Of a stretch of DNA of 64,000 nt, positions 52,331 to 63,065 are shown in pieces. Both the position numbers and the translations under genes were made by a program. The number at the start of each line of letters is the position of its first letter. The first letter of the stretch is position 1. The stretch is from positions 12,418,001 to 12,482,000 of the forward strand of contig JAWQUS010000026.1 in NCBI GenBank assembly GCA_036365455.1. The letters run 5' to 3'. Origin of the DNA: Macrosoma leucophasiata (lineage: Eukaryota; Arthropoda; Insecta; Lepidoptera; Hedylidae). The notes under the pieces were generated by a model. The model had not been told where the DNA came from, made no database searches, and was given only the letters and a program-made list of their open reading frames with translations.

Positions 52331-52646
52331 CAGTGGTGCATTTACCAGCAGGCTGAGTAGGCTGGAGCCTAAGGCGGCAAATTTAAAGGGGCGGCAGAAT
52401 TAGTTCATAATTTTTCTATTTCTATTTACAAAGTTACTGTTAAAATTATCAAGAATCAGATCATAGTTCCAAATGATTCTAACCATAGAAAAAAAGTTGA
52501 TGTAAGGAGAAGAATGAAAGCATAAAGTTGGAATTTTATTGATAGAAAATATACCTAATTGATATGATTGTAGACTACGATATCAAAATAAAGAGACGGC
52601 GAAAATTGAGTAGCCCACCGGCGGCAAATTTGTAAATCCGCCACTG
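52331..52646. mobile_element. hAT-type MITE, 316 bp
   Basis: The left end CAGTGGTGCATTTACCAGC and the right end, inverted, CAGTGGCGGATTTACAAAT share most of the first 15 bases. Flanks TATCCTGT (52323-52330) and CATCCTGT (52647-52654) are an 8-bp duplication with one change. An inverted internal word AAGGCGGCAAATTT / GGCGGCAAATTTG is direct, not part of the ends. Confidence 0.8.
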
Positions 52647-52921
52647 CATCCTGTGGTATTTCCAAAAACCACACTTATCAGTCCTATCCAACGTAATCGT
52701 CAGCTGTTTGTAATCAATATTATACAAGCAACAGTAATACAATAACATCGGAATAACAATAAAATGTGGCCTTGTACCGTTGGCAAATTCGCAATGGCTG
52801 CTCGTTATAGTATTATGTGGAGTCGTAAAAACTGGCCAAGTGCGAGTCAGATACACAATACAAAATATGGCGAAAAAAAATTACAAAATAGCACTACATT
52901 TCAATAGACTTATCAAAAATA

Positions 52922-53120
52922 TACTTTTTATGTAATGGAAGTGGCAAACAAGCATGCAGTTCACATTGATGTTAAGTGATGACTGCAGCACAAAGACCAC
53001 GGCCAAAATGCAGTAACGTTACCACTCCTGAGGCCTAAGGTGTTACGCCTCTGTGCCGGAAATTACTGTTCCGTACATTACCACTTGACCGGAACAGGAT
53101 AGTGCTGAACACTACCATTT
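52922..53120 (-). mobile_element. SINE-A, head-truncated copy
   Basis: From TTTTTATGTAATGGAAGTGG to ACACTACCATTTAG; the words between GACTGCAGC and CAAAGACCA are deleted. Confidence 0.8.
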
Positions 53121-54365
53121 AGAAAAATATAAACAAACAAATTAATTATATTTGCGGTTGAATAGTTTAGTTTTTTTTTAGTTTAGTTAGTAGAATTTAG
53201 AACAAGTTTATCTGAAATATTGGTTTTAGACGTTGTCAACAATCCATTTAATTTTTGCGTCGCAAAATCCTTATTGAATTTCAACCATATGCTGTTGGTA
53301 ACAATAATACGTAATTGTATTTCTTAACTATTCACGTTGTTTTGTGAGTCACCCGCGTATTATGGTTTTTGATGGGTGTTCATTAAGTATAATAGGTATT
53401 TATTTAATCAGTCAGCGTTCAGTTTGTTATTTCGGAATAAAAAACTTCCATTGTGTAAATAAAGCCATTGTTATGACAGATATACTGGTATAGCTCTAGT
53501 GTTGGAGATATTATTATTGTAACATAAATCATGTCTTTCACAAACACTTATAATTTTTAAAATAAATTGCCATTAGCATAAGCATAAATAGAAAAATATT
53601 ACCGAATCCAACACGTTAAAAATATGCACCTGATTTTAGAGAAAAGCTTCGCTAGGATTTGGAGCAATCTCGGAATGGGAAATTTTGCATATTTGGCTTG
53701 GCAACATTTGAGGTAATTAGGCTATGGGCCAAACGAAAATGCAGTGTAAGCCCTTATAGTGCAAACCTTCAGTTTGAACTCAAATAAAATTTCATTGGTT
53801 TACTAACGGGTGTAAAAGAATTAAATATGTTTTTTTTTCGATTGAAGAAGATGATACAGATGCTACCTTTTTCCATACACACACAGTCCAGTGAAAATAA
53901 TAATGACATAAAATACTAACAATCACCTACATATATTCGTACATATGTAACGCCTGTCTGGTAAAAATCTATTTATAATGAAAAGTAGGTAGGTATATGC
54001 GACTCGAAAAGAACAAGAAAACTGGGGAATCGTGTATGAACTTTTACATGACAATGTTTCAGTTTTCATGTTCAGTTCACATGAAATATAGGACTTATAG
54101 GACTAAAGGCCGAATACATAAAGGTCACCTAATTTTAAGCATGCCTCAAATACCTACACGATTTTTCTGTCATTTGCACGTGTTTTATAGAGACAACAAC
54201 TTTAAGTCTCACTTAGATTTGAGTGGTATTTCAATATTTAGCCAATACCGTCTATTGGCTTCGGCAACACAAGCAAAAATATGTAAAAGGAATAAGGACA
54301 AGTGATCCACAATTGACAACTTAGTTTAACATACCTAGTTATTAATTCCAACATATCATAATTGT
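53121..54365. other. Unassigned DNA
   Basis: A 102-codon plus frame at 53997-54305 has no features or splice support. Confidence 0.35.
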
Positions 54366-54615
54366 ACTGGTGGTAGAGCTCCAGTGACGGAGCTCGCGGG
54401 CGTAGGCATCACCGCATTACTTAATATACTTGCCGCTACATGGTAGTGTTCAGCACTATCATGTTCCGGCCAAGCCCTGTGATTTCCGGCAAAGAGGCAT
54501 AACACCTTAGGCCTCAGAAGTGGCAACGCATCTGCATTTCGACCTCTGGTCATTGTGTGGGTGTCTATAGGCTGCAGTCATCACTTATCATCAATATGAA
54601 TTGCATGCAAAAAAA
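54366..54615 (+). mobile_element. SINE-A, nearly full-length
   Basis: Intact head at ACTGGTGGTAGAGCTCCAG; a small deletion around CCGGCCAAGCCCTG; it ends early at ATTGCATGC plus A-run, then a repeat P piece in plus orientation (54616-54670). Confidence 0.8.
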
Positions 54616-54670
54616 AATCATAAGTGATTGTTGAAATCCTAAATGATAAATAGGTAAACATTTTGACTCT

Positions 54671-57179
54671 GAATTAGAACATTACGACATAACACAAGAT
54701 AATAATATGCTTAGGAGAAATTTACCAAAGACAACAGTACTAAACGTTTTATCAACAAACGCTGCGCATGCGCATAGGCCAAACAAGACACCAAGGAACG
54801 AGTTCCGTCGACCTTGAATCGTGGAATTTATGCCAAACACGTGGCTTGTCTTCTACTGCCAGCCTGCTTGTTTTCAATGGCAAGGTTTCCGCGAACACTA
54901 TGTTGTTATCTATATTTCATTATGTCACCACGACGATATGGCAATAAAGAACACACTTTTTTTTTGATACGCACGAGTGACTTTTCACACTTTTATTTGC
55001 AAATGCTCAAAATCAGGACTAGCGTAGTTTATGGTTGAAATTAAATCTTTATTCGAATCTCTCTCATGGTCTTATATTGTTTTGACGCGAGAAACAACTA
55101 ATTTCATTTCTTAATTCATGTTATATGACTAGGATTAAAAATAAATAAGTCGATACGATAATAGTGAAATAAGTCAACATGCTCAAATTGAACTCACCCA
55201 TTTGAACGCAGATAGCAAAGAAATTATTGAATAGAAGTTAATTTCCTTTTGTTTATTAATATCAAATGGTCAAGTTATTGAAATTTCAAGAACAAAAGTT
55301 GTAGGAAATTTATTTACCTATACATTTATCTACACTAGAACTACGTCTACTATTTACTACCAGCAACACGCATCTCAAAGGACCAACAACTTTGACGATG
55401 GGAGGTCTTAAGATATGTCAATGACCTTGAAGGTTATAGGTATATTTTTAATGCAAGTATAACTTTTATTTTTACTTGCAATATTGTCAAAGAATAATAA
55501 AATCAAAGTAGTAACGGAAGAAAAGAACAACGGCAAAAGTACAGAAAAGCGAATGATTGTTCGTAAGAAATTTATTAATGAAATAAATAAGAAATAAGGA
55601 GAAAGAGTTAGACGAGGTAGTTTCATGAATTTTAGAATGTTTTCGTTGGGTATTTGTTTGATTTATTTGTAGTTATTCTAAAACAGCGTTTTACGAGACA
55701 AAAATGGTAAGTATTTTTTTCTGCCAATTGTGATATCATATTGGGTAAGATAATTAACACAAAGAAAATATTGAAAAAGACGTACCTACCTATGTTCATA
55801 AGTACCTAACTAGATTTTTCAGAATACAGTAGTACCTAAACATGTTTTTTCACGTAAGTGACAGTATAACTCAGGTAAGATCTTAATTGTTTTTAATCTA
55901 GAAATAATGTGTTTACATAATTTGAAAAACGATGTTTATAGTATATCTTAATAAATATACTTTTAAAATAGCTCAATAAGTTACTCTTCTCTTCTAACAC
56001 GTTTGCTAACTCTACAAAATATCATGTTTACTAAAACAAGATAACAACGGCATCAATTAACACTGCTAATGGACATCATCAGTGTTAACCGATTTATGTT
56101 CACGTGTTTTATGCTTATAATATGTGTGCTGAAAAACATGTGACTTTATATCTTCAATTCTATTACCTCAATTTAAATTAATCATAGTAATCAAACATAT
56201 ATGATTCACATACTTTTAAAGATCGAAATTATTTTGCACAAATCCACATCTACGACTCGTACAACGAAAAAAATTATTCGGTCCTCTGATGGTAAATACT
56301 GGTGGTAAAGTTCCAAAGGCTTCTCAGAAGGCCTCAAGGTTGGCAATATATTATTATGACTTGTAGTATTAGCGTAGATGGCTAAAATATTCAACTACTA
56401 TTCCTGTCAACTACATGCTTGTCTGCCACCATAAAACCTGGTGTAGTTAATATTTCACTGTTTGTAACCATAGGTAATACCTATAATACTACGGGTACTT
56501 AAATAGCGACATATCATACAAAATAGACAAAACCGCAGTCACACTAGCTGGTCATGATATAAGAATGGAAAATTTAAAACAATTGACAAGTGCAAATAAA
56601 TAAAGTGATAAGTGAAATCATTGACTATCGAATTTAAGACGATAAACAACGATGACGTGTTTTGTCCTAGACCCAGAATTAAGTTTGTTGTCAATGAAGT
56701 GATGTGAACAAAATGAAAAACAAACCGGTTTTATCGATTATTGTGGCGATAACGAAGTGTGATCCGTAAATAGATTCTGATGATAAGGCAATGCCCTATC
56801 AGAAGAGTTGTGGAAAGTATTGAGTTTTCATAATATCATAAAAAAATAATAATTTACTAGATACCTATAAGTTTTTGAAAATTGTGATTGGTATTTCAAT
56901 TATTATGATGACACAATGTCTTTACAGGAAACATGTGATGGTTATAATTTTAAAGGATCATGGCAGAAATGGTATCCATGATCAAATATCTTCCAGACGA
57001 AGATATTTTGATGGAGCAAAGCTCACAAATCTCACATTCAGGTGCTAGAAAACTTTAGATCAGAGGGCCTCGCGAAATGAACCAAGGCCCTCTGCTCTTA
57101 AACTTAACATGGGTTTGCCCTTGTTAAGTCTCGCGTCGCCATTGGATAGGACGCTCAATTCGTTTTGAATACATTTTAA
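54671..57179. other. Unassigned DNA, longest stretch without recognised repeats
   Basis: AT-rich. The only repeat trace is a degenerate SINE-A at 56297-56437 (ACTGGTGGTAAAGTTCC to TGCTTGTCTGCCACC). Short ORFs at 54814-55038, 55626-55408 and 56394-56206 are not supported. Confidence 0.35.
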
Positions 57180-57403
57180 TCTAATATGGGTATATACAAT
57201 TCTCATGTCATAGTGTTTGTGTAACAATACTCCTCCGAAACGGTTGGACCGATTATTGTGAAATTTTGTGTGTATATTTGGTAGGTATGAGAATCGGTTG
57301 CATTTTTTTTTATATCCCTAACTCGTCTTTTTTTTTAGCTCGGGCTTTTGTAGTCGGCCACATCGGCGAGCGCAGAAGGCGCTCCAGCCTAACCCTAATT
57401 CGT
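57180..57403 (+). repeat. Repeat K-like and repeat F fragments
   Basis: 57180-57300 has CTCCTCCGAAACGGTTGGACC and GTGAAATTTTGTGTGTATAT of a K-like repeat; 57340-57395 has CATCGGCGAGCGCAGAAGGC of repeat F. Confidence 0.5.
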
Positions 57404-57614
57404 AAGGATGATTCTCACCTCAGACATCTCGTAATTTTTGTACATTTTTATTTCAATAAAACTACAAGTAGCCTTTTGTACTTTTGCTTTTTTTACTTCT
57501 GTTAAGGTAAGTTTTCGTTTTACATAAATTTTGCTCTACCGCAAATCATGTTTTTCATATTGTTTTTGTATCCTGTTAAGTTCATCGGAAATGTAATATT
57601 AAACGTGACAATCG

Positions 57615-57780
57615 AATTCGGTATCTCTTTCGCACCTTACCTTTGCGACGTGTTGACCATTTTGATCAAGATATGACCAATACCACACTATCAGTGCTTA
57701 CGTGTGCAGCACGTAATTAGGTTCGTTACGTTCTAATAGTCGAAACTAGCCGTTGTCTCTTTTGTAGGTTCGATGTGCTA
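57615..57780 (+). mobile_element. MITE-L, partial copy
   Basis: CTCTTTCGCACCTTACCTTTG, TTGACCATTTTGATCAAG and the right end TCGAAACTAGCCGTTGTCTC with CGATGTGC. The left terminal repeat is lost. Confidence 0.6.
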
Positions 57781-57864
57781 TATAGGTATCTCGCTGCGTA
57801 CTGTAATAAATTAATGACAATTATAATCGGTCAATTTTCAGCATCTCGTTTACTTTACTTAGCC

Positions 57865-58157
57865 CAAAGAGGAACACGGGCCACCGGTCGCGGCGGACTG
57901 GAGGGGAGTAGCCATAGCGTTAATTACCGATGCAAAACAGTATGTCATTTTTTGGGGGGGGAAATGCGTGCGACACACACGCACACTACAAAAATCGTCT
58001 ATGACTACGAAACTCACACCTTGACTTTAGCAAAATACAGAAACAATTTCACGCATACATTTAAACATCTAGGCGACAGGTATAGGCCCATTTGGGCTTG
58101 TACTTTGACAGAGGGGAAAGCCTGCATATGGCTACTCCTTTCCGGTGTTGCTATATG
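57865..58157. mobile_element. MITE-G copy 2, hAT-type, exact 8-bp duplication
   Basis: 293 bp flanked by ACTTAGCC at 57857-57864 and 58158-58165. Ends read CAAAGAGGAACACGGGCC and, inverted, CATATAGCAACACCGG. The interior (GTAAAGTC-type, CATTTAAACATCTAGGCGAC) is copy 1 in reverse. Open frames in it are by-products. Confidence 0.85.
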
Positions 58158-58165
58158 ACTTAGCC

Positions 58166-59249
58166 TAATATAAATTAAAAGGACGAAAAAGCAATTTCGC
58201 GACCTTAGCCGCAGCAATGACATCGCTAAATCAGAACAGAACAAATAAGTATCACAAGCACTTGATTTTATATTTAGTTGGAGCATAACCTAAGCAAACA
58301 TATACACGAAATAACGTTAACGTAGAAGTAATCAGTAGCGTATATTTATCTTGCAAAAATAAAAGACTTGACGAAACAAAAAATTGCGAAAGAGTGGGTG
58401 GTATGTATCTATTATATAAAAACTTGTAACTGCGAAGAGATAGCGGCACATACTAGCAAGATTATGAGATGACACTATTGAATAGCTATACGAGACTTTT
58501 TGTTCTTTGTACCGACTAGGTATTTTCTTTTTAAAAATAATACTAAAAGATTCGCCTCCATACTCAATGATTGTTTGTTTGAAAATCTATATAAATACAA
58601 AAAAAAAAACTTACTGATCGTAACTCAATGGATTGTTTTCTTTTCTTACCTATTTTTGATATATTTCATCCTCTTTTCTTCCTTTTAATATTTTATCTAC
58701 GAGTGCCTGAATTAGTAGATATTTTTAGGGTTTCTTTCAATTTTAAATTTAACGATAACAAAGGCACCCATTGAATTTATGGGCTTGGCTCAACTTTGTA
58801 GTTGAGTCAACAAGGACAAGTTTATCAATTCGTCGCAACCTTGATTTTTTACTGGCTTCAAAACAAGGTGGAGATATTCAATTAGGTTGTTTTTATGCAT
58901 TATATTCTTACACCAACCAGGTCCTCCTTCCCTCACCTCCTACCTAGGGGTATACACTAACAGAAAGGACTTAAGTGTCGATGTAAAAGGACCCGTTGAT
59001 GAATTTTTATCCGATGGATTATTAATTCAAAAATCACGCATCTTTTTACACGCTTGTTTATTCACGATATTATAGAATAGAACACACTTTGTTTGGTTTC
59101 AAGGATAACACATTTGGGAAGATTCCGTTAAAAACATTATTAAGTTTACTGTCAGAATTGGTATTGGTGTATGTAAATCAGGCAAACATTACGTGACATT
59201 TTAAAATAAGTACTTCAGATATTTTTGAACCGACCGAATCCACGCGTCC
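58166..59249. other. Unassigned DNA
   Basis: AT-rich with T-rich runs near 58620-58690. No gene seen. Confidence 0.4.
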
Positions 59250-59345
59250 GCATTGTGACCTGTATTTTTATGCAGATGTTTATAGGCCTACAGTTTTCAT
59301 TCATTTACCATCTATGTGAACTGCATGCTTGTTTGCAACTGTAAT
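59250..59345 (+). mobile_element. SINE-A, degenerate 3' half
   Basis: CATTGTGACCTGTATTTTTATG, GTTTATAGGCCTACAG and CTATGTGAACTGCATGCTTG. Confidence 0.6.
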
Positions 59346-59461
59346 AAGATAAAATAACGTATATAGTACGTAATTTTACCTAGGTAATTAAGATCGCCAA
59401 GTAGGTACGTACAAGATTTTAAAAAAGTTATAATGTATGACAATGTCTGGTAAAGCCGATT

Positions 59462-59590
59462 TTATTTATTTACTTATTCTTTATTGCATCAATAAAACAT
59501 CGGTACAAATGGCGGACTTGACGCTTAAAGCGCTCTCTGCCAGTCAACCATTGGTAGTTCAAAAAATTTGTTGGCGGTAGTTATGTTCTA
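59462..59590 (-). mobile_element. Repeat P: 3' end of a non-LTR element
   Basis: TTTATTTATTTACTTATTCT, then TTATTGCATCAATAAAACATC, GGCGGACTTGACGCTTAAAG and CCAGTCAACCATTGGTAGTT. It lies just downstream of the env remnant in reading sense. Confidence 0.6.
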
Positions 59591-59777
59591 GCTAGCGGAA
59601 TTAGGGTTTTTTAAAACTAATATTTTATTACAAAATTATAATGAAAGATGTTTATTTCTTTGATGTCAGGAACAGATTGATTTAATACAATAATGTTAAA
59701 ACAATGCATGAAACTCGACGCTGCAGACTTCCCGGCACCTCACTGTGTCAGCGGTGCAACGTCAGCTGGAACGGAGG

Positions 59778-61423
59778 TTATGCCTCTGTAACTCCTCCCT
59801 CCTTAGGACGGAAGCGTATCCTACAGCTTCCGATGGCATCTGCGGGATTGCCGGATGTTGCCTCATGAATACTATCAGTTTCAGATCTTCTGTATTTGTA
59901 GATTTTGAATCCTGCGAAGGCTATCACCAGGATGTACAGGACAACTGAAGACCAGCTAGGTGTTAATATGAGGATGGGCCAGTCGTATGTGTCTTCTTGG
60001 ATATTTTGTGCTCTGCTGATCAGCTCATTTAGATTGTCTAGATGAATGTCTTGTAGTTTGACTTCAAATTTAATATCTTCTTCTGGAATTGAATGGAAAT
60101 GAAATTTTAGAGTGTAATTCCTGTATGTACCTTGGCATTCATCTGAGTGCGATGATGTTGACTGAAGACAGAGTTTTATATTCAGTTTTGGGTCCGCATT
60201 TGATCTTCACTATTTCTTTTGTGTTTGACATGAGAAGCCAGCTGTTTTCTGAGATTTTCTCAATTTTTCCATCACCGACGTCGATATTCACGTGAGTACA
60301 ATTTGGTTTTTGATGTTGAATCAGTTGTATTATGCAGTCTTCGGACTCTTGCATGCTTTTTGTTTCCAGGTGTTTGCAAAGGTGAGTGTCTTCGGTGATT
60401 TTGCGGCATTTTTTTTTTCTGGTAAGTATACTCTTCATTACCAAGTATGAGGAATTTGGATTTAGGAACTATGGCAATATTTGATTTATCAGGGATGGAG
60501 TAAAGGTGTAATAAATCATAAACGTATGGTTCTATGGATGGGATTTCTAGAATAAATGTTAACATGTGTTCTGTACTATATGCTTTCACATCAATTGATT
60601 TTTCTATTTTATGTATATTGCTAATCGTTATATCAGAAACTAACCTATCTTTGATAGCTAATAACTATAAAATAATTTCTTGTGGCCTTATTATACTAGG
60701 ATGCATAACACCTAATTGGGCAAATGTCATAGCATCTTCTAATAACATTAACCTATCTAACAATAACTGGGCACTAAAATCTATCTGTATGTAAATGTCC
60801 ATAAAATGTAAATGTTTGGTTATTAAATTATTATTGGCTGTATTGTTTTGTAGAACCAATGCTAATTTATTTATATTGCTATTTATATTACTTATTTGGT
60901 TGCTAAATTCCTTTAGTGTGTTACTGGAAAGTAAAATAGACTGGTTTTGAAAAGATTGGACGTTTAAATTTTACTATGAATTTTGGCTATTTCTGTTTCG
61001 AACTTAATTGCATCATTAGTATCTAAATTACCGGTTATTGATTTTACAATGGAACCTAATGCGTTAACGAGCCCGCGTTTAACTCTATTACTATATCTAC
61101 TACTACTACTACTATTAGGAATAATAAACAAAATTTTCTTATAAATTAAATTTAACTTATACTCTATTTGTTCCTTATACGTTTTATGTATATCTTCTGA
61201 GAATGATTTACTTTCAGCTAATTTTGTGCTTGTATATAAGGATATTAATTTAATTGTACTAATATGTAAGTCTGTAATATTATAAATGCAAGCTAATTTA
61301 AATGTATCAATTTGTTTTAGAACAGTGCCTTGTTTAAGTATTAGTATACCATGATCATTATCTACATGAGTAATATTTATGTTTGCGGTTGTGTAGAGCA
61401 CGAGGGTTCCTGCGAAGATGACC
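59778..61423 (-). pseudogene. env: Decayed envelope gene of an insect errantivirus (gypsy-like LTR element)
   Basis: Read on the minus strand this is an envelope fusion protein of the kind shared by insect errantiviruses and baculovirus F proteins. Visible parts are a hydrophobic signal-like start just after a good splice acceptor (CAG at 61424-61426, expected since env is spliced in these elements), a furin-type site RVKRG at about 61085 followed at once by a Gly/Ala-rich fusion-peptide-like segment, a heptad-rich ectodomain, a C-terminal transmembrane helix with a basic stop-transfer near 59890-59960, and a stop at 59778-59780. It is broken. There is a frame change near 60965, an in-frame TAG at 60665-60667, a frame change at the poly-T run 60409-60418, and a stop plus frame change near 60139. 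No function is expected. No LTR was recognised after it. Confidence 0.85.
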
Positions 61424-61735
61424 CTGAAACAAGATGAGGTCGGCGTAGTAGTTTGAAATGAACCCTTATGGATTTAGAGTTAGGATGACTACCAATGATT
61501 TCTGCTATGTTATTGGGATGGAAGTGAATGATTTTATAAGGACCTTTGAACACTGGTTTGGTTTTGTCGCTGCGAGTTGTCTTTGCTACCTGTTTATATA
61601 CAGTTTCACCTACCTTTAGCGCGACTTCTTCAGCTTGTTGGTTCCGCTTAGCTATAACCTGTTATTTATTTTTAGAAAGATGGGCTGCAATATTTCTTTC
61701 TGAAAATGCGAGTACACTACGATGGATTATAAAAA
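61377..61735 (-). pseudogene. pol: Errantivirus-like pol remnant: C-terminal end of integrase
   Basis: The minus-strand frame ending at the stop 61377-61379 encodes the C-terminal tail of a gypsy-class integrase, including a KGPYKI block that fits the GPF/Y module and the following I-I-G-S-H stretch. The frame contains a TAA at 61662-61664 and is cut off upstream near 61735, where unrelated DNA begins; reverse transcriptase, RNase H and the integrase core are absent. It overlaps the start of the env frame by about 47 bp in another frame, which is the arrangement expected between pol and spliced env in errantiviruses. It belongs with the env remnant as one 5'-truncated copy. Confidence 0.75.
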
Positions 61736-61856
61736 CACTACACTAAATAAAAACTATCAACCGATGCCTTTTGAATTTACCTAATATTTCTGTCGTCAAC
61801 TCGCGTGGTTTACATTTTCTAAATGTACTCGTAATAGTACCTAAGCAGCGAGTTCT

Positions 61857-62051
61857 TATAAAATAGTATGTATGTATCTTCACGTAACGGGGTAGGCAGA
61901 AAGTGTAGAGCGCCAGACATCCCGGTTCTGACAAACCTCTCGTGCCTCGTCTACCTTCATCATTCTCTTCATACATGCACGCCGATTCCTAAGACTTTTG
62001 ACCCCACCATCAGACAGAACTCGACCTATTTGGTCATGGTATAAAATAGTA
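61857..62051 (-). mobile_element. Repeat E copy 5 with 12-bp target duplication
   Basis: TATAAAATAGTA occurs at 61857-61868 and 62040-62051. Between them a (TATG)n tail, a small deletion (CTTCACGTAACGGGG) and the reverse-transcriptase C-terminal coding sequence on the minus strand, cut after TTTGGTCATGG. Confidence 0.82.
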
Positions 62052-62059
62052 ACATCTAT

Positions 62060-62245
62060 AATATAAAATAAGTCGGGTTTTCCTTCCTGACGCGATAACT
62101 CCAGAACGCACGAACCGATTTACGACGATTAACTCGGTTTTGCATTCGTTGGAAAAGTTTCGGGCTCCGTGAGGTTTATAGCAAAGAAAATTCAGGATTA
62201 TAAAACGACATCCACGCGGGCGAAGCCGCGGGCAACAGCTAGTGT
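62060..62245 (-). repeat. Repeat K-like element, minus orientation
   Basis: CCTGACGCGATAACTCCAGAAC, CGAACCGATTTACGACGATT, then CGACATCCACGCGGGCGAAG and GGGCAACAGCTAGT; the right end equals the inverted start of 47645-47835. Confidence 0.65.
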
Positions 62246-62865
62246 AATTATAAATAGTAATTTGTTATAATGTTCATCTTTCATCATATTCTAAGAACTA
62301 TATCTAGAAATAAAATCAGGAATATAATGCATTATATTTTCAAAGACCCGCAGGACAAAGAATTGATGACAGAAAAATTATTAAAGAAATACCTCATCAG
62401 AAAAGAGAAATTTACTTTGAGGTACCTACTTATACAATATTTTGTTGCTGAGTAAAATTAAGTAAGATTATTTTTGAATAAAGGATAGGTTAATCAAATA
62501 TAATCTCATTTTGCGAAGCTATTAATACCTATTTCTAGAAAATTATTCATGAAATAAATATGTACCTAATAACAAATTGTATACCTAAAACTAAGTTTGA
62601 TCATTTACATAACTATTTCATACAAATAACCGTGTCATATAAATAAGTTATGTAACAAATTTACTGTTGTCTTTCGTCGCCTAAAAAAGGAATTAGGACA
62701 GTCTACACATAGTATACATGCAAGAATATCACTCAACAAATAAAAACAAACGTTGGCGCCTAAACTAATATTCAGATTTGGCAACACTATCACATTACCG
62801 CCCACAAGAACCAGATTTCAATATTTCATACATCTCTGTGTCTATGTGTCTTTATGTTATACTAG
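62246..62865. other. Unassigned DNA
   Basis: A 61-codon plus frame (62270-62455) rich in Lys and Ile is not supported by any other feature. Confidence 0.35.
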
Positions 62866-63065
62866 AGGCCCGCCCGGCTTTGCACGGGTGCATTATTACC
62901 TACATTACTACTAGCATAATAAAATATAGCCTATAGCACTCCTAAATAGAGTAGCTTTGTGATTGTGAAAAAAAATTAATGATCAGTTCAGTATTTCCGA
63001 AGATTAGCCCTGTAAGGGCTAACAAACAAAGTTACAAACTTTACCTCTTTATAATATTAGAATAG
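62866..63065 (+). repeat. Repeat K, uninterrupted copy
   Basis: It starts CTAGAGGCCCGCCCGGCTTTG, carries TTCCGAAGATTAGCCCTGTAA and ends TTTACCTCTTTATAATATTA. It is the empty-site reference for the split copy at 15692-16390. Confidence 0.7.

Noticed and set aside
57775..58158. 127-codon plus frame and the overlapping minus frame 58286-58014
   Set aside because: Both lie mostly in MITE-G and its inverted ends.
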